Source of the DNA: Gammaproteobacteria bacterium
Lineage (GTDB): Bacteria; Pseudomonadota; Gammaproteobacteria; Competibacterales; Competibacteraceae
DNA length: 64,000 nucleotides
Direction of reading: 5' to 3'
Assembly: GCA_024235095.1 (NCBI GenBank)
Contig: JACKNC010000001.1
Span: 186,001-250,000 of the forward strand
Shown piece after piece: positions 35,181-45,393 of the stretch; position 1 is the stretch's first letter; each line of letters begins with the position of its first letter. The notes beneath the pieces were generated by a model. It did no database searches. It saw only the letters and a program-made list of their open reading frames with translations, and was not told the DNA's origin. A program made the translations under genes and the position numbers.

Positions 35181-35984
35181 GTGATCGACTCGGAGGGTTA
35201 TCGGCCAAACGTCGGCATCATCCTGTGCAATGCAGAAGGACGTCTGTTCTGGGCGAGACGAATTGGGCAGCATTCCTGGCAGTTTCCCCAGGGCGGTATC
35301 CGACGGGATGAGTCGCCTGAGCAGGCCATGTTCCGCGAACTGGCTGAAGAAGTTGGTTTGCGCCCGGAACATGTACAGGTGATTGGCTCTACCCAGGGCT
35401 GGCTGCGCTATCGGTTGCCCAAGCGACTTGTCCGTCATGGGTGTCGCCCGCCCTGCATTGGTCAGAAACAGGTCTGGTTCCTGTTGCGTATGCGTTGCAG
35501 TGAGGATGTTGTGCGTCTGGATTTGTCCGAACATCCCGAGTTTGATCTCTGGCAGTGGGTCGATTACTGGTATCCGTTACACGCCGTGGTGGCGTTCAAG
35601 CGCCACGTTTACTGGCGAGCCTTGCATGAGCTGGCGCCGTTTCTGCCGGTTGCATCGTCACCCCGGCGATCGTCCGCGATCCGGCGCATCGAGTCTGTCT
35701 TATGCGATCCACCAGACCGGGAAACCTGGTCATCTCCGATCCGATCCCGAAGTATTGAGCCGCCGCGCGCTAACGCCAGCATTCAGCAGGTAACAGTTCT
35801 GCAAATGCGCCAGATGGAGAATACCCAGAATCCGGTCATCACTCGAATGGTCGTTGCGACCCGGCGTTGCGCCTTGGAAAAAGCTGTTGCTTCGCCAGCG
35901 CTTGATTTTCCGGATACGGTGGTTCTGGATGACAGCCAGGAGGTTCGACCGCCGCATACTGCTATGGCCAGCCGGCGCCGATAG
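35181..35984 (+). CDS. rppH: RNA pyrophosphohydrolase RppH with a C-terminal extension
   Basis: 267 residues from the GTG at 35181 (MIDSEGYRPNVGIILCN). The Nudix box is complete: GGIRRDESPEQAMFRELAEEVGL. The QHSWQFPQGG and QKQVWFLLRM segments are as in E. coli RppH, which removes pyrophosphate from mRNA 5' ends to start decay. The enzyme core ends near residue 160; the remaining ~105 residues, rich in Arg, Ser and Pro, have no recognised domain. The next gene is ptsP, as in E. coli. No good ribosome site is seen, so the start is based on alignment to the family. Confidence 0.88.
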   Translation: MIDSEGYRPNVGIILCNAEGRLFWARRIGQHSWQFPQGGIRRDESPEQAMFRELAEEVGLRPEHVQVIGSTQGWLRYRLPKRLVRHGCRPPCIGQKQVWFLLRMRCSEDVVRLDLSEHPEFDLWQWVDYWYPLHAVVAFKRHVYWRALHELAPFLPVASSPRRSSAIRRIESVLCDPPDRETWSSPIRSRSIEPPRANASIQQVTVLQMRQMENTQNPVITRMVVATRRCALEKAVASPALDFPDTVVLDDSQEVRPPHTAMASRRR

Positions 35985-36077
35985 CCCCCGCTTTGAGAAA
36001 GTAACTTCATTGATAGCTATATTTTAAAAAAAGCTTGAACGGTTTCTCAGTCTCTGTTGCCTGTTGAGGACGGCTCC

Positions 36078-38342
36078 ATGCTGGATATTCTGCGGCGCAT
36101 CGTGCAGGACATTAACGCCACCCGCAATCTGAGCGAGGCGCTTAATCTGATTGTGGTTGAAGTCAAGGGCGCTATCCATACTGATGTCTGTTCGGTGTAT
36201 ATGACGGATCATACACGCGGCGAACATGTGTTGATGGCTACCGATGGCCTGCGACCCGGCGCGGTCGGCAAGGTGCGACTCAAATTCGATCAGGGATTGA
36301 CCGGACTGGCCGCCAGTCGGGCGGAGCCAGTCAATGTCGATAACGCTCCCGCCCACCCCGCCTTCCGTTACATCGCCGCCACCGGTGAAGCGCCCTTCCA
36401 CGGATTCATCGGCGTACCCATTATCCGCCGGCGCAAGGTGCTGGGCGTGTTGGTGGCGCAGCAGCGCGAACAACGCAAGTACACCGCTGATGAAGAGTCC
36501 TTTCTGGTCACCCTGGCGGCGCAATTAGCCGGCTGCATCACTCAGGTCGAGATCCGCCAAGCGTTGGAGCGTTTGGGCGATGACGCCTTGTCCGGCACTC
36601 TGTTTCTTGAAGGCGTGGCCAGCGCGCGAGGGGTCGCATTGGGCGAGGCGGTTGTGGTGTTTCCCGCGACCGCGCTGGAGCGGGCGCCTGATAAGGATAT
36701 TGATAATCCCGAAGCCGAGGCCGCGCGCTTTCGCCAAGCTGTAGCGGCGGAGCTGGCGGAATTGCAGCGTCTTAGCGAGCGAATGCGTTTGTTGCTGTCC
36801 GCCGGCGACCGAGCCTTGTTTGACGCCTACGCTCTGTTGTTGAGCAGCGACAGCCTGGTGAATGGCACCCTGGAGCGAATTCAGGCCGGTAACTGGGCGC
36901 CGGGTGCGTTGCGCGCCACCGTGCTGGAATACGCGAACATCTTCGCGGAAATGGACGATCCCTACCTGCGCGAGCGCGCCGCCGATATCCTTGACCTTGG
37001 GCAACGCCTGCTCGATCGTTTGCAGGACGAACAGATCGTCAACCGTGACTATCCTGACAATACGATCCTGATGGGCGATGAGATCAGCGTTTCGCAATTG
37101 CTGGATGTGCCCCAGGAAAAGATCAAGGGCCTGGTTTCAGTACGCGGCACCAGCACCTCGCACGTTGCCCTCCTGGCGCGAGGATTGGGCATTCCGGCGG
37201 TTTTTGGGGTCAGTAATCTGCCGCCAGGGCGTTTGAATGGCCGTGAAGTGGCGGTGGACGGCTATACGATGCGGGTGTGCATCCAGCCCAGTCCGCCGCT
37301 GCGCCAGGAATATTTGAAGCTGATCAATGAGGAGGCTGAGCTGTCGCGCGGCTTGCAGCATCTGCGCGATCTGCCGGCGGAAACGTTGGATGGCCATCGC
37401 GTCGATCTACACGCCAACTCTGGGTTGTTCGCTGACATCGCCGCTGCGCGCAACAGCGGTGTGCAAGGAATCGGGCTGTATCGCTCGGAATTGCACTTTT
37501 TCCTGCGCGACCGCTTTCCGAACGAAGAAGAGCAGACCACCATCTACACGCGGGTGCTGCGCATCATGGATCCGCATCCGGTCGTGTTGCGCACCCTGGA
37601 TATCGGCGGCGACAAGCCCTTGCCTTATTTTCCGATCGCTGAACAAAATCCATTCCTGGGCTGGCGGGGCATTCGGATCAGCCTGGATCAGCCCGACTTG
37701 TTCAAGACTCAGTTACGCGCCATGCTACGGGCCGGAACCGCTTATGCCAATCTGTCGATTCTGTTGCCCATGATCAGTACGGTCAGCGAATTGCGGGATG
37801 CCTTGGATCTGTTGAACTGCGCCAAGGAGGGATTGCAGGAGGAGGGGGTTCCAGTGCGGATGCCACCGATTGGCATCATGGTTGAGGTGCCTTCCGCGGT
37901 TTGGCAGATTGATCAGCTGATTCGTATGGTCGATTTCGCCTCGATCGGCAGCAATGATTTGACCCAGTATCTACTGGCGGTGGATCGAAACAACGACCGA
38001 GTGGCCAAGCTGTACGATTCCCTGCACCCGGTGGTGCTGGCGGCAACCCGTCATGTCATCGAACAATCACGCGCGGCGGGTCGGCCCATCAGCGTTTGTG
38101 GCGAAATGGCCGGCGATCCGGCGGCGGCGCTGCTCTTGCTGGCGATGGGCGTGGACAGTCTGAGTATGAATCTGGGCAGTTTGCTCAAGATCAAATGGAT
38201 GATTCGCAGTATCCGTTATGAGGAAACCCAGACGCTGCTGGCTGAGGTTCTTGAACTCGATACGGCGGCCGCCATTCGGGAACGCGCTAATATCTTTCTC
38301 GATCAGCAGGGCCTAAGCGGGTTGTTGCGGGTGGGGAAGTAG
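36078..38342 (+). CDS. ptsP: Phosphoenolpyruvate-protein phosphotransferase PtsP (EI-Ntr)
   Basis: 754 residues from the ATG at 36078, preceded by GAGGA. Domains: GAF sensor (about 1-150), EI-N/HPr-binding and swivelling domain with the phospho-His in GTSTSHVALLARGLGIPAV, and the TIM-barrel PEP-binding domain with RTLDIGGDKPLPYF, the GSNDLTQYLLAVDR motif and the active Cys in VCGEMAGDP. It starts the nitrogen-related phosphorelay (PtsP to NPr to EIIA-Ntr) that controls potassium and carbon/nitrogen balance. Linked to rppH as in enterobacteria. NPr and EIIA genes are not in the window. Confidence 0.94.
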   Translation: MLDILRRIVQDINATRNLSEALNLIVVEVKGAIHTDVCSVYMTDHTRGEHVLMATDGLRPGAVGKVRLKFDQGLTGLAASRAEPVNVDNAPAHPAFRYIAATGEAPFHGFIGVPIIRRRKVLGVLVAQQREQRKYTADEESFLVTLAAQLAGCITQVEIRQALERLGDDALSGTLFLEGVASARGVALGEAVVVFPATALERAPDKDIDNPEAEAARFRQAVAAELAELQRLSERMRLLLSAGDRALFDAYALLLSSDSLVNGTLERIQAGNWAPGALRATVLEYANIFAEMDDPYLRERAADILDLGQRLLDRLQDEQIVNRDYPDNTILMGDEISVSQLLDVPQEKIKGLVSVRGTSTSHVALLARGLGIPAVFGVSNLPPGRLNGREVAVDGYTMRVCIQPSPPLRQEYLKLINEEAELSRGLQHLRDLPAETLDGHRVDLHANSGLFADIAAARNSGVQGIGLYRSELHFFLRDRFPNEEEQTTIYTRVLRIMDPHPVVLRTLDIGGDKPLPYFPIAEQNPFLGWRGIRISLDQPDLFKTQLRAMLRAGTAYANLSILLPMISTVSELRDALDLLNCAKEGLQEEGVPVRMPPIGIMVEVPSAVWQIDQLIRMVDFASIGSNDLTQYLLAVDRNNDRVAKLYDSLHPVVLAATRHVIEQSRAAGRPISVCGEMAGDPAAALLLLAMGVDSLSMNLGSLLKIKWMIRSIRYEETQTLLAEVLELDTAAAIRERANIFLDQQGLSGLLRVGK

Positions 38343-38531
38343 GCGATGCTGGCCAGCAGCCTAACCGTCTTAACGCCCTGTCAGCCAATACAAAGACCTA
38401 GCCGCTACTCTTGTGATGGTGCTTGTGATGTCACAGGCTAACGCCCGCCTCCCCCTGACCGCTTTGAGTTTATGCTTGGGACCAACCTAAGAGGCTGTAC
38501 AAAAGCGCCTCTCAATCTTTCAGGAAAAGGC

Positions 38532-39434
38532 GTGTCCGAGAGTCACCATCATCAAATCGGCAATTATCATCGCGCCTTTGCGATAGGGATTGCCTTGAAT
38601 ATCATTTTTGTCGTCGTCGAAGCCGGTTATGGGATGTTCTCTGGCTCCCTGGCGCTGATCGCGGACGCAGGACATAATTTAAGCGATGTGCTCAGCCTGC
38701 TGCTGGCGTGGGGCGCAATCCTGCTGGCGAAAAAAGCCTCAACGGAAAAAAGAACCTATGGATACCGCAAGGTCACCATCATGGCGTCGTTGACCAGCGC
38801 TATCCTGTTGTTCATTGCGCTTGGCGGGATTACATGGGAAGCGATGAGTCGTTTTTTTAACCCAAAGCCGGTCGAAGGCATAGTTGTCATTCTGGTTGCA
38901 GCCATTGGCGTTGTCATCAACACATTAACTGCTTTTCTTTTTTTCTCTGGCCAGAAAAGTGATTTGAATCTCAGGAGCGCATTTCTGCATATGGCGGCGG
39001 ATGCAGGCATTTCGCTCGGCGTCACTATCGCGGGCCTTGTCATCATGATCAAAGGCTGGCTATGGATCGATCCGGCGATCAGCCTCATCATTGTCGCCGT
39101 GATCCTGGTGGGGACCTGGAGGTTGCTCCAAGATTCGATCGATCACGCCATCGACGCCGTGCCCGAAGGCATCGACATGGCCGGAATCAAGCAATATCTC
39201 ACCGGCCTGGAAAATGTATCTCATCTCCATGACCTACATGTTTGGCCGCTGAGCACGACTGAAGTCGCTCTGACGGTCCACCTCGTGGTGAACGACGACT
39301 CGGCGAGCAATCATTTTCTAAGAGAACTTCAGGATCATCTCCACGACCGCTTTGGCGTAGAACACTCCACGATACAGGTAGAAACAGCAGGCACTGAGAA
39401 TCATTGCCTGTTGGACAGGGAAAAATGCATATAA
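38532..39434 (+). CDS. Cation diffusion facilitator (CzcD/ZitB-like metal exporter)
   Basis: 300 residues from the GTG at 38532 with AGGAAAAGG upstream; an ATG at 38472 would add 20 non-conserved residues. Six membrane segments; metal-site motifs IADAGHNLSD in helix 2 and LHMAADAG in helix 5 give the HxxxD pairs of the zinc/cadmium/cobalt subgroup; a cytoplasmic His-containing C-terminal domain (VSHLHDLHVWPLSTTE) is the regulatory dimer domain. The His-rich start SESHHHQ also fits. It exports divalent metal in exchange for protons. No metal-responsive regulator is adjacent. Confidence 0.9.
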   Translation: MSESHHHQIGNYHRAFAIGIALNIIFVVVEAGYGMFSGSLALIADAGHNLSDVLSLLLAWGAILLAKKASTEKRTYGYRKVTIMASLTSAILLFIALGGITWEAMSRFFNPKPVEGIVVILVAAIGVVINTLTAFLFFSGQKSDLNLRSAFLHMAADAGISLGVTIAGLVIMIKGWLWIDPAISLIIVAVILVGTWRLLQDSIDHAIDAVPEGIDMAGIKQYLTGLENVSHLHDLHVWPLSTTEVALTVHLVVNDDSASNHFLRELQDHLHDRFGVEHSTIQVETAGTENHCLLDREKCI

Positions 39435-39569
39435 AAATAGTGGGCAAGGGGTTCTCATACAGCTTCTAATTCAAACCTGATGGACGGTGGGTCTAATCAC
39501 CCGCTAAAAGCGAATTGGGAATACTGCTATCATTCTGCGTTCCCCTTCCGACTTAGGAGAGTGTTCGCG

Positions 39570-42500
39570 ATGCATCGTTTCCGTGGAAGCCCCGCTCTGT
39601 CGCCCTTCCGTCTGGAGAAACTGCTGGCGGCCTTGCGCCTGCAAGTTCCCGCCATCACCCGTGTTTATGCTGAATTCACGCATTTTGTCGATGGCGCGCT
39701 GACCCTGCCAGATCGCGAGGTATTGGACCAGTTGCTTGACTATGGCCCCAGAAAGTTTGTATCGCATCAGTTGACCCTAATCGGCCAGAGCCAGGTCGAA
39801 GCGCAAGGAACGCCTACCGGCGCGCCTCTGTTCCTGGCCATTCCCCGGCCTGGAACCATTTCCCCCTGGTCGTCAAAGGCCACCGATATTGCGCGTAACT
39901 GCGGCCTGCATCGGGTGCGCCGCATTGAACGCGGCATTGCCTATTACCTGGAATTTGAGCGGTCGCTCAGCGAGCGTGAATTAGCGGCGCTGAAACCCCT
40001 GCTGCATGACCGGATGACGGAAACGGTGCTGGAGCCCGGTGATGATCCGGCGTTGCTGTTTCGCCAGGCGCAACCAACGCCGCTGACTACGGTGGATGTG
40101 CTGAACGGCGGGCGCGATGCTCTGGCGGGCGCTAATCTTGCGCTGGGTCTGGCCTTGTCGGATGATGAAATCGATTATTTACAGGAGAGCTTCCTGCGCC
40201 TGGAGCGCAACCCCACGGATGTGGAGCTGATGATGTTCGCTCAGGCCAATTCCGAACACTGTCGGCACAAGATTTTTAACGCAGATTGGATTATTGGCGG
40301 CCAACCCCAGGCGTACTCCCTGTTCGCCATGATTCGCCATACCCATGAACGCCATCCTGCGGATGTGCTATCGGCCTACAGCGACAACGCAGCGGTCATG
40401 ACCGGTTTCCCTGCCGGACGCTTCTTCCCCGACGCCAGTGATCGTCAATACCGCTATCATCCGGAGGATGTCCATATCCTGATGAAAGTGGAAACCCACA
40501 ACCATCCGACGGCGATTTCGCCCTTTCCCGGCGCGGCGACCGGCGCTGGCGGGGAAATCCGCGATGAAGGCGCGACCGGACGCGGCGCGAAACCCAAGGC
40601 TGGCTTATGCGGCTTTTCGGTTTCCCATTTGCGCATTCCCCATTTTATCCAGCCCTGGGAAGAGGACGATTACGGCAAGCCCGAACGCATCGTTTCCGCG
40701 CTGGACATCATGCTGGAGGGCCCGCTGGGCGCGGCGGCATTTAATAACGAGTTTGGCCGACCCAATCTGGCCGGTTACTTTCGCACGTTTGAGCAGGATG
40801 GCCCGGACGGTCAGCGGCGCGGCTATCATAAGCCGATCATGATCGCCGGTGGCTTGGGCAATGTCCGCGAGCCGCATGTTCACAAGGCTGCTTTGCCGCC
40901 GGGAACCGCTATTGTCGCGCTCGGCGGACCAGCGATGTTGATTGGCCTGGGCGGCGGCGCAGCGTCCAGCATGGCGGCGGGCAGCTCTCAAGAAGACCTG
41001 GATTTTGCCTCGGTGCAACGGGGTAATCCGGAAATGCAGCGGCGCGTCCAGGAAGTGATTGACCAGTGCGTCGCATTAGGCGCGGATAATCCCATTCTCT
41101 CCATTCATGATGTGGGCGCCGGCGGCCTGTCCAACGCCGCGCCGGAAATCATCCATGGCGCAAAACGGGGCGGGCGTTTTGAACTGCGCGAGATTCCCAG
41201 CGCCGATCCGGGCATGTCACCCACGCAAATCTGGTGCAACGAGGCCCAGGAGCGTTATGTACTGGCCATCGCGTCAGCAGGATTAACGAATTTCAAGGCG
41301 CTGTGCGAACGGGAGCATTGCCCGTATGCCGTGATTGGCGTGGCCACTGAAGAGTCGCAGCTGACGCTTCACGATGAACAGTTCGCTAACCAGCCGGTGA
41401 ATCTGCCGATGAATGTGCTATTCGGCAAACCACCGAAAATGGTGCGCAACGTTGAACGGGTTGCCCATCCACCCCGCCAGCGGGATGTTACCTCTCCTGC
41501 TATTGCCCTGCCGGAAGCGGTCGCCTGGGTGCTGAGCTTTCCCGCCGTGGCGGATAAGAGTTTCCTGATCACTATTGGCGACCGCACGGTGACCGGTCTG
41601 GTCTGCCGGGATCAGATGGTCGGACCGTGGCAGGTTCCGGTTAGCGATGTGGCGGTCACCGTGACCAGCTTTGATGTTTACACCGGCGAGGCCATGGCGA
41701 TAGGCGAGCGAACCCCTTTAGCGGTGTGGAACGCGCCGGCCTCGGGGCGCATGGCGGTGGGCGAGGCGCTGACCAATATCGCAGCGGCGCGTATCGAGAA
41801 ACTGGGCGATGTCAAATTATCCGCCAACTGGATGGCGGCGGCGGGTCATCCTGGCGAGGACGCCGGTTTGTTTGACACCGTGCAGGCCGTGGGTCTAGAT
41901 CTGTGTCCGGCGCTAGGCGTCGCCATTCCCGTGGGCAAGGATTCGCTGTCGATGAAGACCGTTTGGGAGGAGAGGGGCGAGCGCCGGAGCGTCGTTGCGC
42001 CTTTGTCGCTGATTGTCTCCGCCTTCGCCCCGGTGCAGGATGTGCGCCGCACCTTGACGCCGCGATTGCGTACGGATCGCGGCGATACCGATCTGCTGTT
42101 GATTGACCTGGGTTGTGGGAAAAATCGGTTGGGCGGGTCAACGCTGGCCCAGGTTTATCCCCGTGACGATGCTGAAACTCCGGATGTGGACGCGCCTGAA
42201 ACGCTCAAGGCGTTCTTCACCGTTATTCAGGAACTCAACGCCGCCGGTCGGTTACTCGCCTACCATGACCGTTCGGACGGCGGGTTGCTGGCGACGCTGG
42301 CGGAAATGATGTTCGCCGGCGGCTGCGGAGTCACGGTGTTACTGGATGATCTGGGCGAGGAACTGTTGCCAGCGCTGTTTACTGAGGAACTGGGTGCAGT
42401 CGTGCAGATGCGCACCGCCGAGCGTTCGACCGTATTGGCGTGCTTGGCCGCCGCTGGCCTGGGCGAATGCAGCCATCTGATCGGTACGCTGAATCCGCAT

Positions 42501-43505
42501 GACCGATTGATCCTGTGTCATGCCGGCGAAGTCGCGTTTGCCGCTGATCGGGTCGAACTGCGCCGCTTGTGGTCGGAAACCAGTTATCAGATGCAGGCGT
42601 TGCGCGATGATCCCGACTGTGCCCATGAAGCCTTTGCTAGCGCCTGCGATCCCAGTGACCCGGGGTTGCAGGTCAGCTTGACGTTCGATCCAGCGGCGGA
42701 TGTCGCCGCGCCGTATATCGCCAATGGCGAACGTCCGCGTATCGCCGTTCTGCGCGAACAGGGAGTCAACGGTCAGATAGAAATGGCGGCGGCTTTTGAC
42801 CGGGCCGGTTTTGCGGCGGTGGATATCCATACCAGCGATCTCATCGCGGGCCGAGCGACGCTGGCGGGTTTTCAGGGCATCGTTGCCTGCGGCGGATTTT
42901 CCTACGGGGACGTTCTGGGCGCCGGAGAAGGGTGGGCTAAATCGATTCTGTTCAACGCCCGCGCCCGGGACGAGTTCACCGCGTTCTTTGCGCGCCCGGA
43001 CAGCTTTGGACTCGGCGTCTGCAACGGTTGCCAAATGCTTTCCAACCTGCATGAGTTGATCGCTGGAACGGAACTCTGGCCACGCTTTGTCCGCAACCGG
43101 GTTGAGCAGTTTGAGGCGCGTTTGAGTCTGGTGGAGGTTTTGCCATCGCCGTCGCTGTTCCTGCATGGGATGGAAGGTTCGCGCTTGCCGATCGCCGTGG
43201 CGCATGGCGAGGGTCGTGCGGAATTTCGCGAGCCTGGCGATCTGGAAGCAGCGTTAACGGCGGGTCTGGTCACTGTGCGTTTTGTCAGCCATGCGGGCTC
43301 GCCAACTGAGCGCTATCCCGCCAATCCTAACGGCTCGCCCAGTGGAGTTGCCGGTTTATGCAGCCGTGATGGACGGTTTACGATCATGATGCCGCATCCA
43401 GAGCGCCTGTTCCGCACCGTGCAATATTCCTGGCATCCCGATGGCTGGGGCGAGGACGGTCCCTGGTTGCGCCTGTTTCGCAACGCGCGGCGCTGGTTGG
43501 GGTGA
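39570..43505 (+). CDS. purL: Phosphoribosylformylglycinamidine synthase (large single-chain form)
   Basis: 1311 residues from the ATG at 39570 (MHRFRGSPALSPFRLEKLL), with TTAGGAGAG upstream; the further upstream frame is leader. Contains the N-terminal PurS-like part, the FGAM synthase domain (ANSEHCRHKIF, KVETHNHPTAISPFPGAATG, NPILSIHDVGAGGLSNA) and the C-terminal glutaminase with the Cys nucleophile in GVCNGCQML and the His/Glu pair in MMPHPERLFR. It converts FGAR to FGAM using ATP and glutamine in purine synthesis. Convergent with dsbD, 25 bases between the stops. Confidence 0.97.
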   Translation: MHRFRGSPALSPFRLEKLLAALRLQVPAITRVYAEFTHFVDGALTLPDREVLDQLLDYGPRKFVSHQLTLIGQSQVEAQGTPTGAPLFLAIPRPGTISPWSSKATDIARNCGLHRVRRIERGIAYYLEFERSLSERELAALKPLLHDRMTETVLEPGDDPALLFRQAQPTPLTTVDVLNGGRDALAGANLALGLALSDDEIDYLQESFLRLERNPTDVELMMFAQANSEHCRHKIFNADWIIGGQPQAYSLFAMIRHTHERHPADVLSAYSDNAAVMTGFPAGRFFPDASDRQYRYHPEDVHILMKVETHNHPTAISPFPGAATGAGGEIRDEGATGRGAKPKAGLCGFSVSHLRIPHFIQPWEEDDYGKPERIVSALDIMLEGPLGAAAFNNEFGRPNLAGYFRTFEQDGPDGQRRGYHKPIMIAGGLGNVREPHVHKAALPPGTAIVALGGPAMLIGLGGGAASSMAAGSSQEDLDFASVQRGNPEMQRRVQEVIDQCVALGADNPILSIHDVGAGGLSNAAPEIIHGAKRGGRFELREIPSADPGMSPTQIWCNEAQERYVLAIASAGLTNFKALCEREHCPYAVIGVATEESQLTLHDEQFANQPVNLPMNVLFGKPPKMVRNVERVAHPPRQRDVTSPAIALPEAVAWVLSFPAVADKSFLITIGDRTVTGLVCRDQMVGPWQVPVSDVAVTVTSFDVYTGEAMAIGERTPLAVWNAPASGRMAVGEALTNIAAARIEKLGDVKLSANWMAAAGHPGEDAGLFDTVQAVGLDLCPALGVAIPVGKDSLSMKTVWEERGERRSVVAPLSLIVSAFAPVQDVRRTLTPRLRTDRGDTDLLLIDLGCGKNRLGGSTLAQVYPRDDAETPDVDAPETLKAFFTVIQELNAAGRLLAYHDRSDGGLLATLAEMMFAGGCGVTVLLDDLGEELLPALFTEELGAVVQMRTAERSTVLACLAAAGLGECSHLIGTLNPHDRLILCHAGEVAFAADRVELRRLWSETSYQMQALRDDPDCAHEAFASACDPSDPGLQVSLTFDPAADVAAPYIANGERPRIAVLREQGVNGQIEMAAAFDRAGFAAVDIHTSDLIAGRATLAGFQGIVACGGFSYGDVLGAGEGWAKSILFNARARDEFTAFFARPDSFGLGVCNGCQMLSNLHELIAGTELWPRFVRNRVEQFEARLSLVEVLPSPSLFLHGMEGSRLPIAVAHGEGRAEFREPGDLEAALTAGLVTVRFVSHAGSPTERYPANPNGSPSGVAGLCSRDGRFTIMMPHPERLFRTVQYSWHPDGWGEDGPWLRLFRNARRWLG

Positions 43506-43530
43506 ATGTAGGCGTTAGCTTGCCAACGAT

Positions 43531-45393
43531 TCAAAATGCTGCTTGCAAATGCTGATTGAAATCGCTGGCGTTCATAAACCCCACTATCCGGTATTCGCGG
43601 CGTTCCCGACCATCCGCTCCGAAAAACAGCATGGCTGGGGGGCCGACAATATTGAAGCGCTTGAGCAGTGCCCGGTCGGCGTCATCATGGGCAGTAACAT
43701 CAGCTTGTAAGGCCACGATGTTTTTCAATGCCGCGCGCACCGCAGGATCGCTGAAGGTGTCGCGTTCCAGCTCTTTACAGGTTACGCACCAGTCGGCGTA
43801 GAAATCCAGCATCACGGGACGCCCCGCAGCTTCGTGCAAGACTTGGTCGATATCGGTAACAGTTTTGACCGGCTGGAAGAGCGGTGCTGGCGCTTCACCG
43901 GCGGCGCTGGTGATAAAGCTGACGCCGCGCAGCGGTTGCCAGGGATCGCGTCCGCCGCCAGCGACCCCTACCAACAGCAAGACGCCGTAAACCAATAAGA
44001 CCGTACCCAGACCCTTGACCAGCATCCGCCAGGGCGGCGCGCCATGGATGAGCGGTTGCAAGGCGCCCATGTAAGTAGCGGTAACGATCAAGAGCGTCGC
44101 CCAAAGCACCATACTCAGCGCTGCGGGTAGAATGCGTTCCAAGAGCCATAAGGCGACCGCCAGCAGCAACACCCCAAAAATAGCCTTGATCCGCTCCATC
44201 CAATGCCCGGCGCGCGGCAACCAGTGACCCGTCGATGCGCCGATAATCAACAAAGGCGCGCCCATACCCAGACTCATGACGAACAGGGTGGCTGCGCCCA
44301 GCAACACATCGCCAGTGACTGCAATGAAACTGAGCGCGCCGATCAATGGCGGAGCTACGCACGGTCCAACAATCAATGCGGACAAGAAGCCCATCACCGC
44401 CACTCCAGCATAGCGGCCACCGCGTTGGTGATTGCTCCATTCCGCCAACCGGTGCTGCAGGAAAGCCGGTAATTGCAAGTCGTAAAAACCGAACATGGAC
44501 AACGCCAGCAACACGAATAACCCGCTGAACATGCTGATCACCCAGGGACTCTGGAACCAGGCTTGCAAATTCTGCCCAAGCAACGCCGCCAACACCCCAG
44601 CGACGGTATAGGTCGCCGCCATGGCCAATACATAGGTCAAGGCCAATAGCAACGCCCGTCGGCGAGTCAGATTCGCGCCTTGACCGGCAATCAGGCTGGA
44701 CAGAATCGGCACCATGGGAAATACGCAGGGCGTAAACGCCAGCAGTAATCCGAAGCCGAAAAAAGCCGGAATCGCTAGAAAGCGCTGTTCATTCAGCAAA
44801 CGCGCTAACCGATCCTGTTCCGCCTCTGGCGCGCCTTCGCCCTTTATGGAAAGGGAGGTAGGGGATATGGTTTGCGCCTCCTGGCCGTTTGAGGGGAAAT
44901 TGGGAGGTGAGGTCATGGCGGGCAAAGCGACTGCGACCGTCCGTTTCAATGGCGGATAGCAAACGCCGACTTCCGCGCAACCCTGGTAACTGGCCTTTAC
45001 CTCCACTTCGCCAGTACTGTTTGGGTCGCGTTGCAAACGGACGATCACTTGCGCCTCGCCGTGAAATATTTGCTGCGGGCCAAAATAAGGGTCGTCCTTC
45101 CGTTCGCCAGGAGGAATCCCAGTGCTGGCGATAGCGATGCCCTGAGCGTTAATCAGCTCCAGTTTAAACTTGTCGCGATAGAGGTAATAACCGGGGGCAA
45201 TGATCCAGCGGGCCTGGAGAGTGCGCGGATCCGACGCGGTAATGGTGAGTTGGAACGCCTGGTCGGCATCGAGAATCCGCTCCCCGGAGGCGCTGCCGAA
45301 GCGGTCAAATAACCCGCTTCCACCCGTTGCCGGCCCTGTCAACAGCGCTAACAGCAATGCTAGCCAGGGCCAGACAGGGTCAAATCGTTTCAT
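43531..45393 (-). CDS. dsbD: Thiol:disulfide interchange protein DsbD
   Basis: 620 residues: signal peptide (about 1-24), N-terminal periplasmic domain with the Cys pair in YQGCAEVGVCYPP, eight-helix membrane part with Cys in FTPCVFPMVPI and VGPCVAPPLIG, and a C-terminal thioredoxin-like domain with WCVTCKELE. It passes electrons from cytoplasmic thioredoxin to periplasmic DsbC, DsbG and CcmG. The ATG overlaps the cutA stop by four bases, so the two are translationally coupled. Confidence 0.95.
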   Translation of the reverse strand: MKRFDPVWPWLALLLALLTGPATGGSGLFDRFGSASGERILDADQAFQLTITASDPRTLQARWIIAPGYYLYRDKFKLELINAQGIAIASTGIPPGERKDDPYFGPQQIFHGEAQVIVRLQRDPNSTGEVEVKASYQGCAEVGVCYPPLKRTVAVALPAMTSPPNFPSNGQEAQTISPTSLSIKGEGAPEAEQDRLARLLNEQRFLAIPAFFGFGLLLAFTPCVFPMVPILSSLIAGQGANLTRRRALLLALTYVLAMAATYTVAGVLAALLGQNLQAWFQSPWVISMFSGLFVLLALSMFGFYDLQLPAFLQHRLAEWSNHQRGGRYAGVAVMGFLSALIVGPCVAPPLIGALSFIAVTGDVLLGAATLFVMSLGMGAPLLIIGASTGHWLPRAGHWMERIKAIFGVLLLAVALWLLERILPAALSMVLWATLLIVTATYMGALQPLIHGAPPWRMLVKGLGTVLLVYGVLLLVGVAGGGRDPWQPLRGVSFITSAAGEAPAPLFQPVKTVTDIDQVLHEAAGRPVMLDFYADWCVTCKELERDTFSDPAVRAALKNIVALQADVTAHDDADRALLKRFNIVGPPAMLFFGADGRERREYRIVGFMNASDFNQHLQAAF

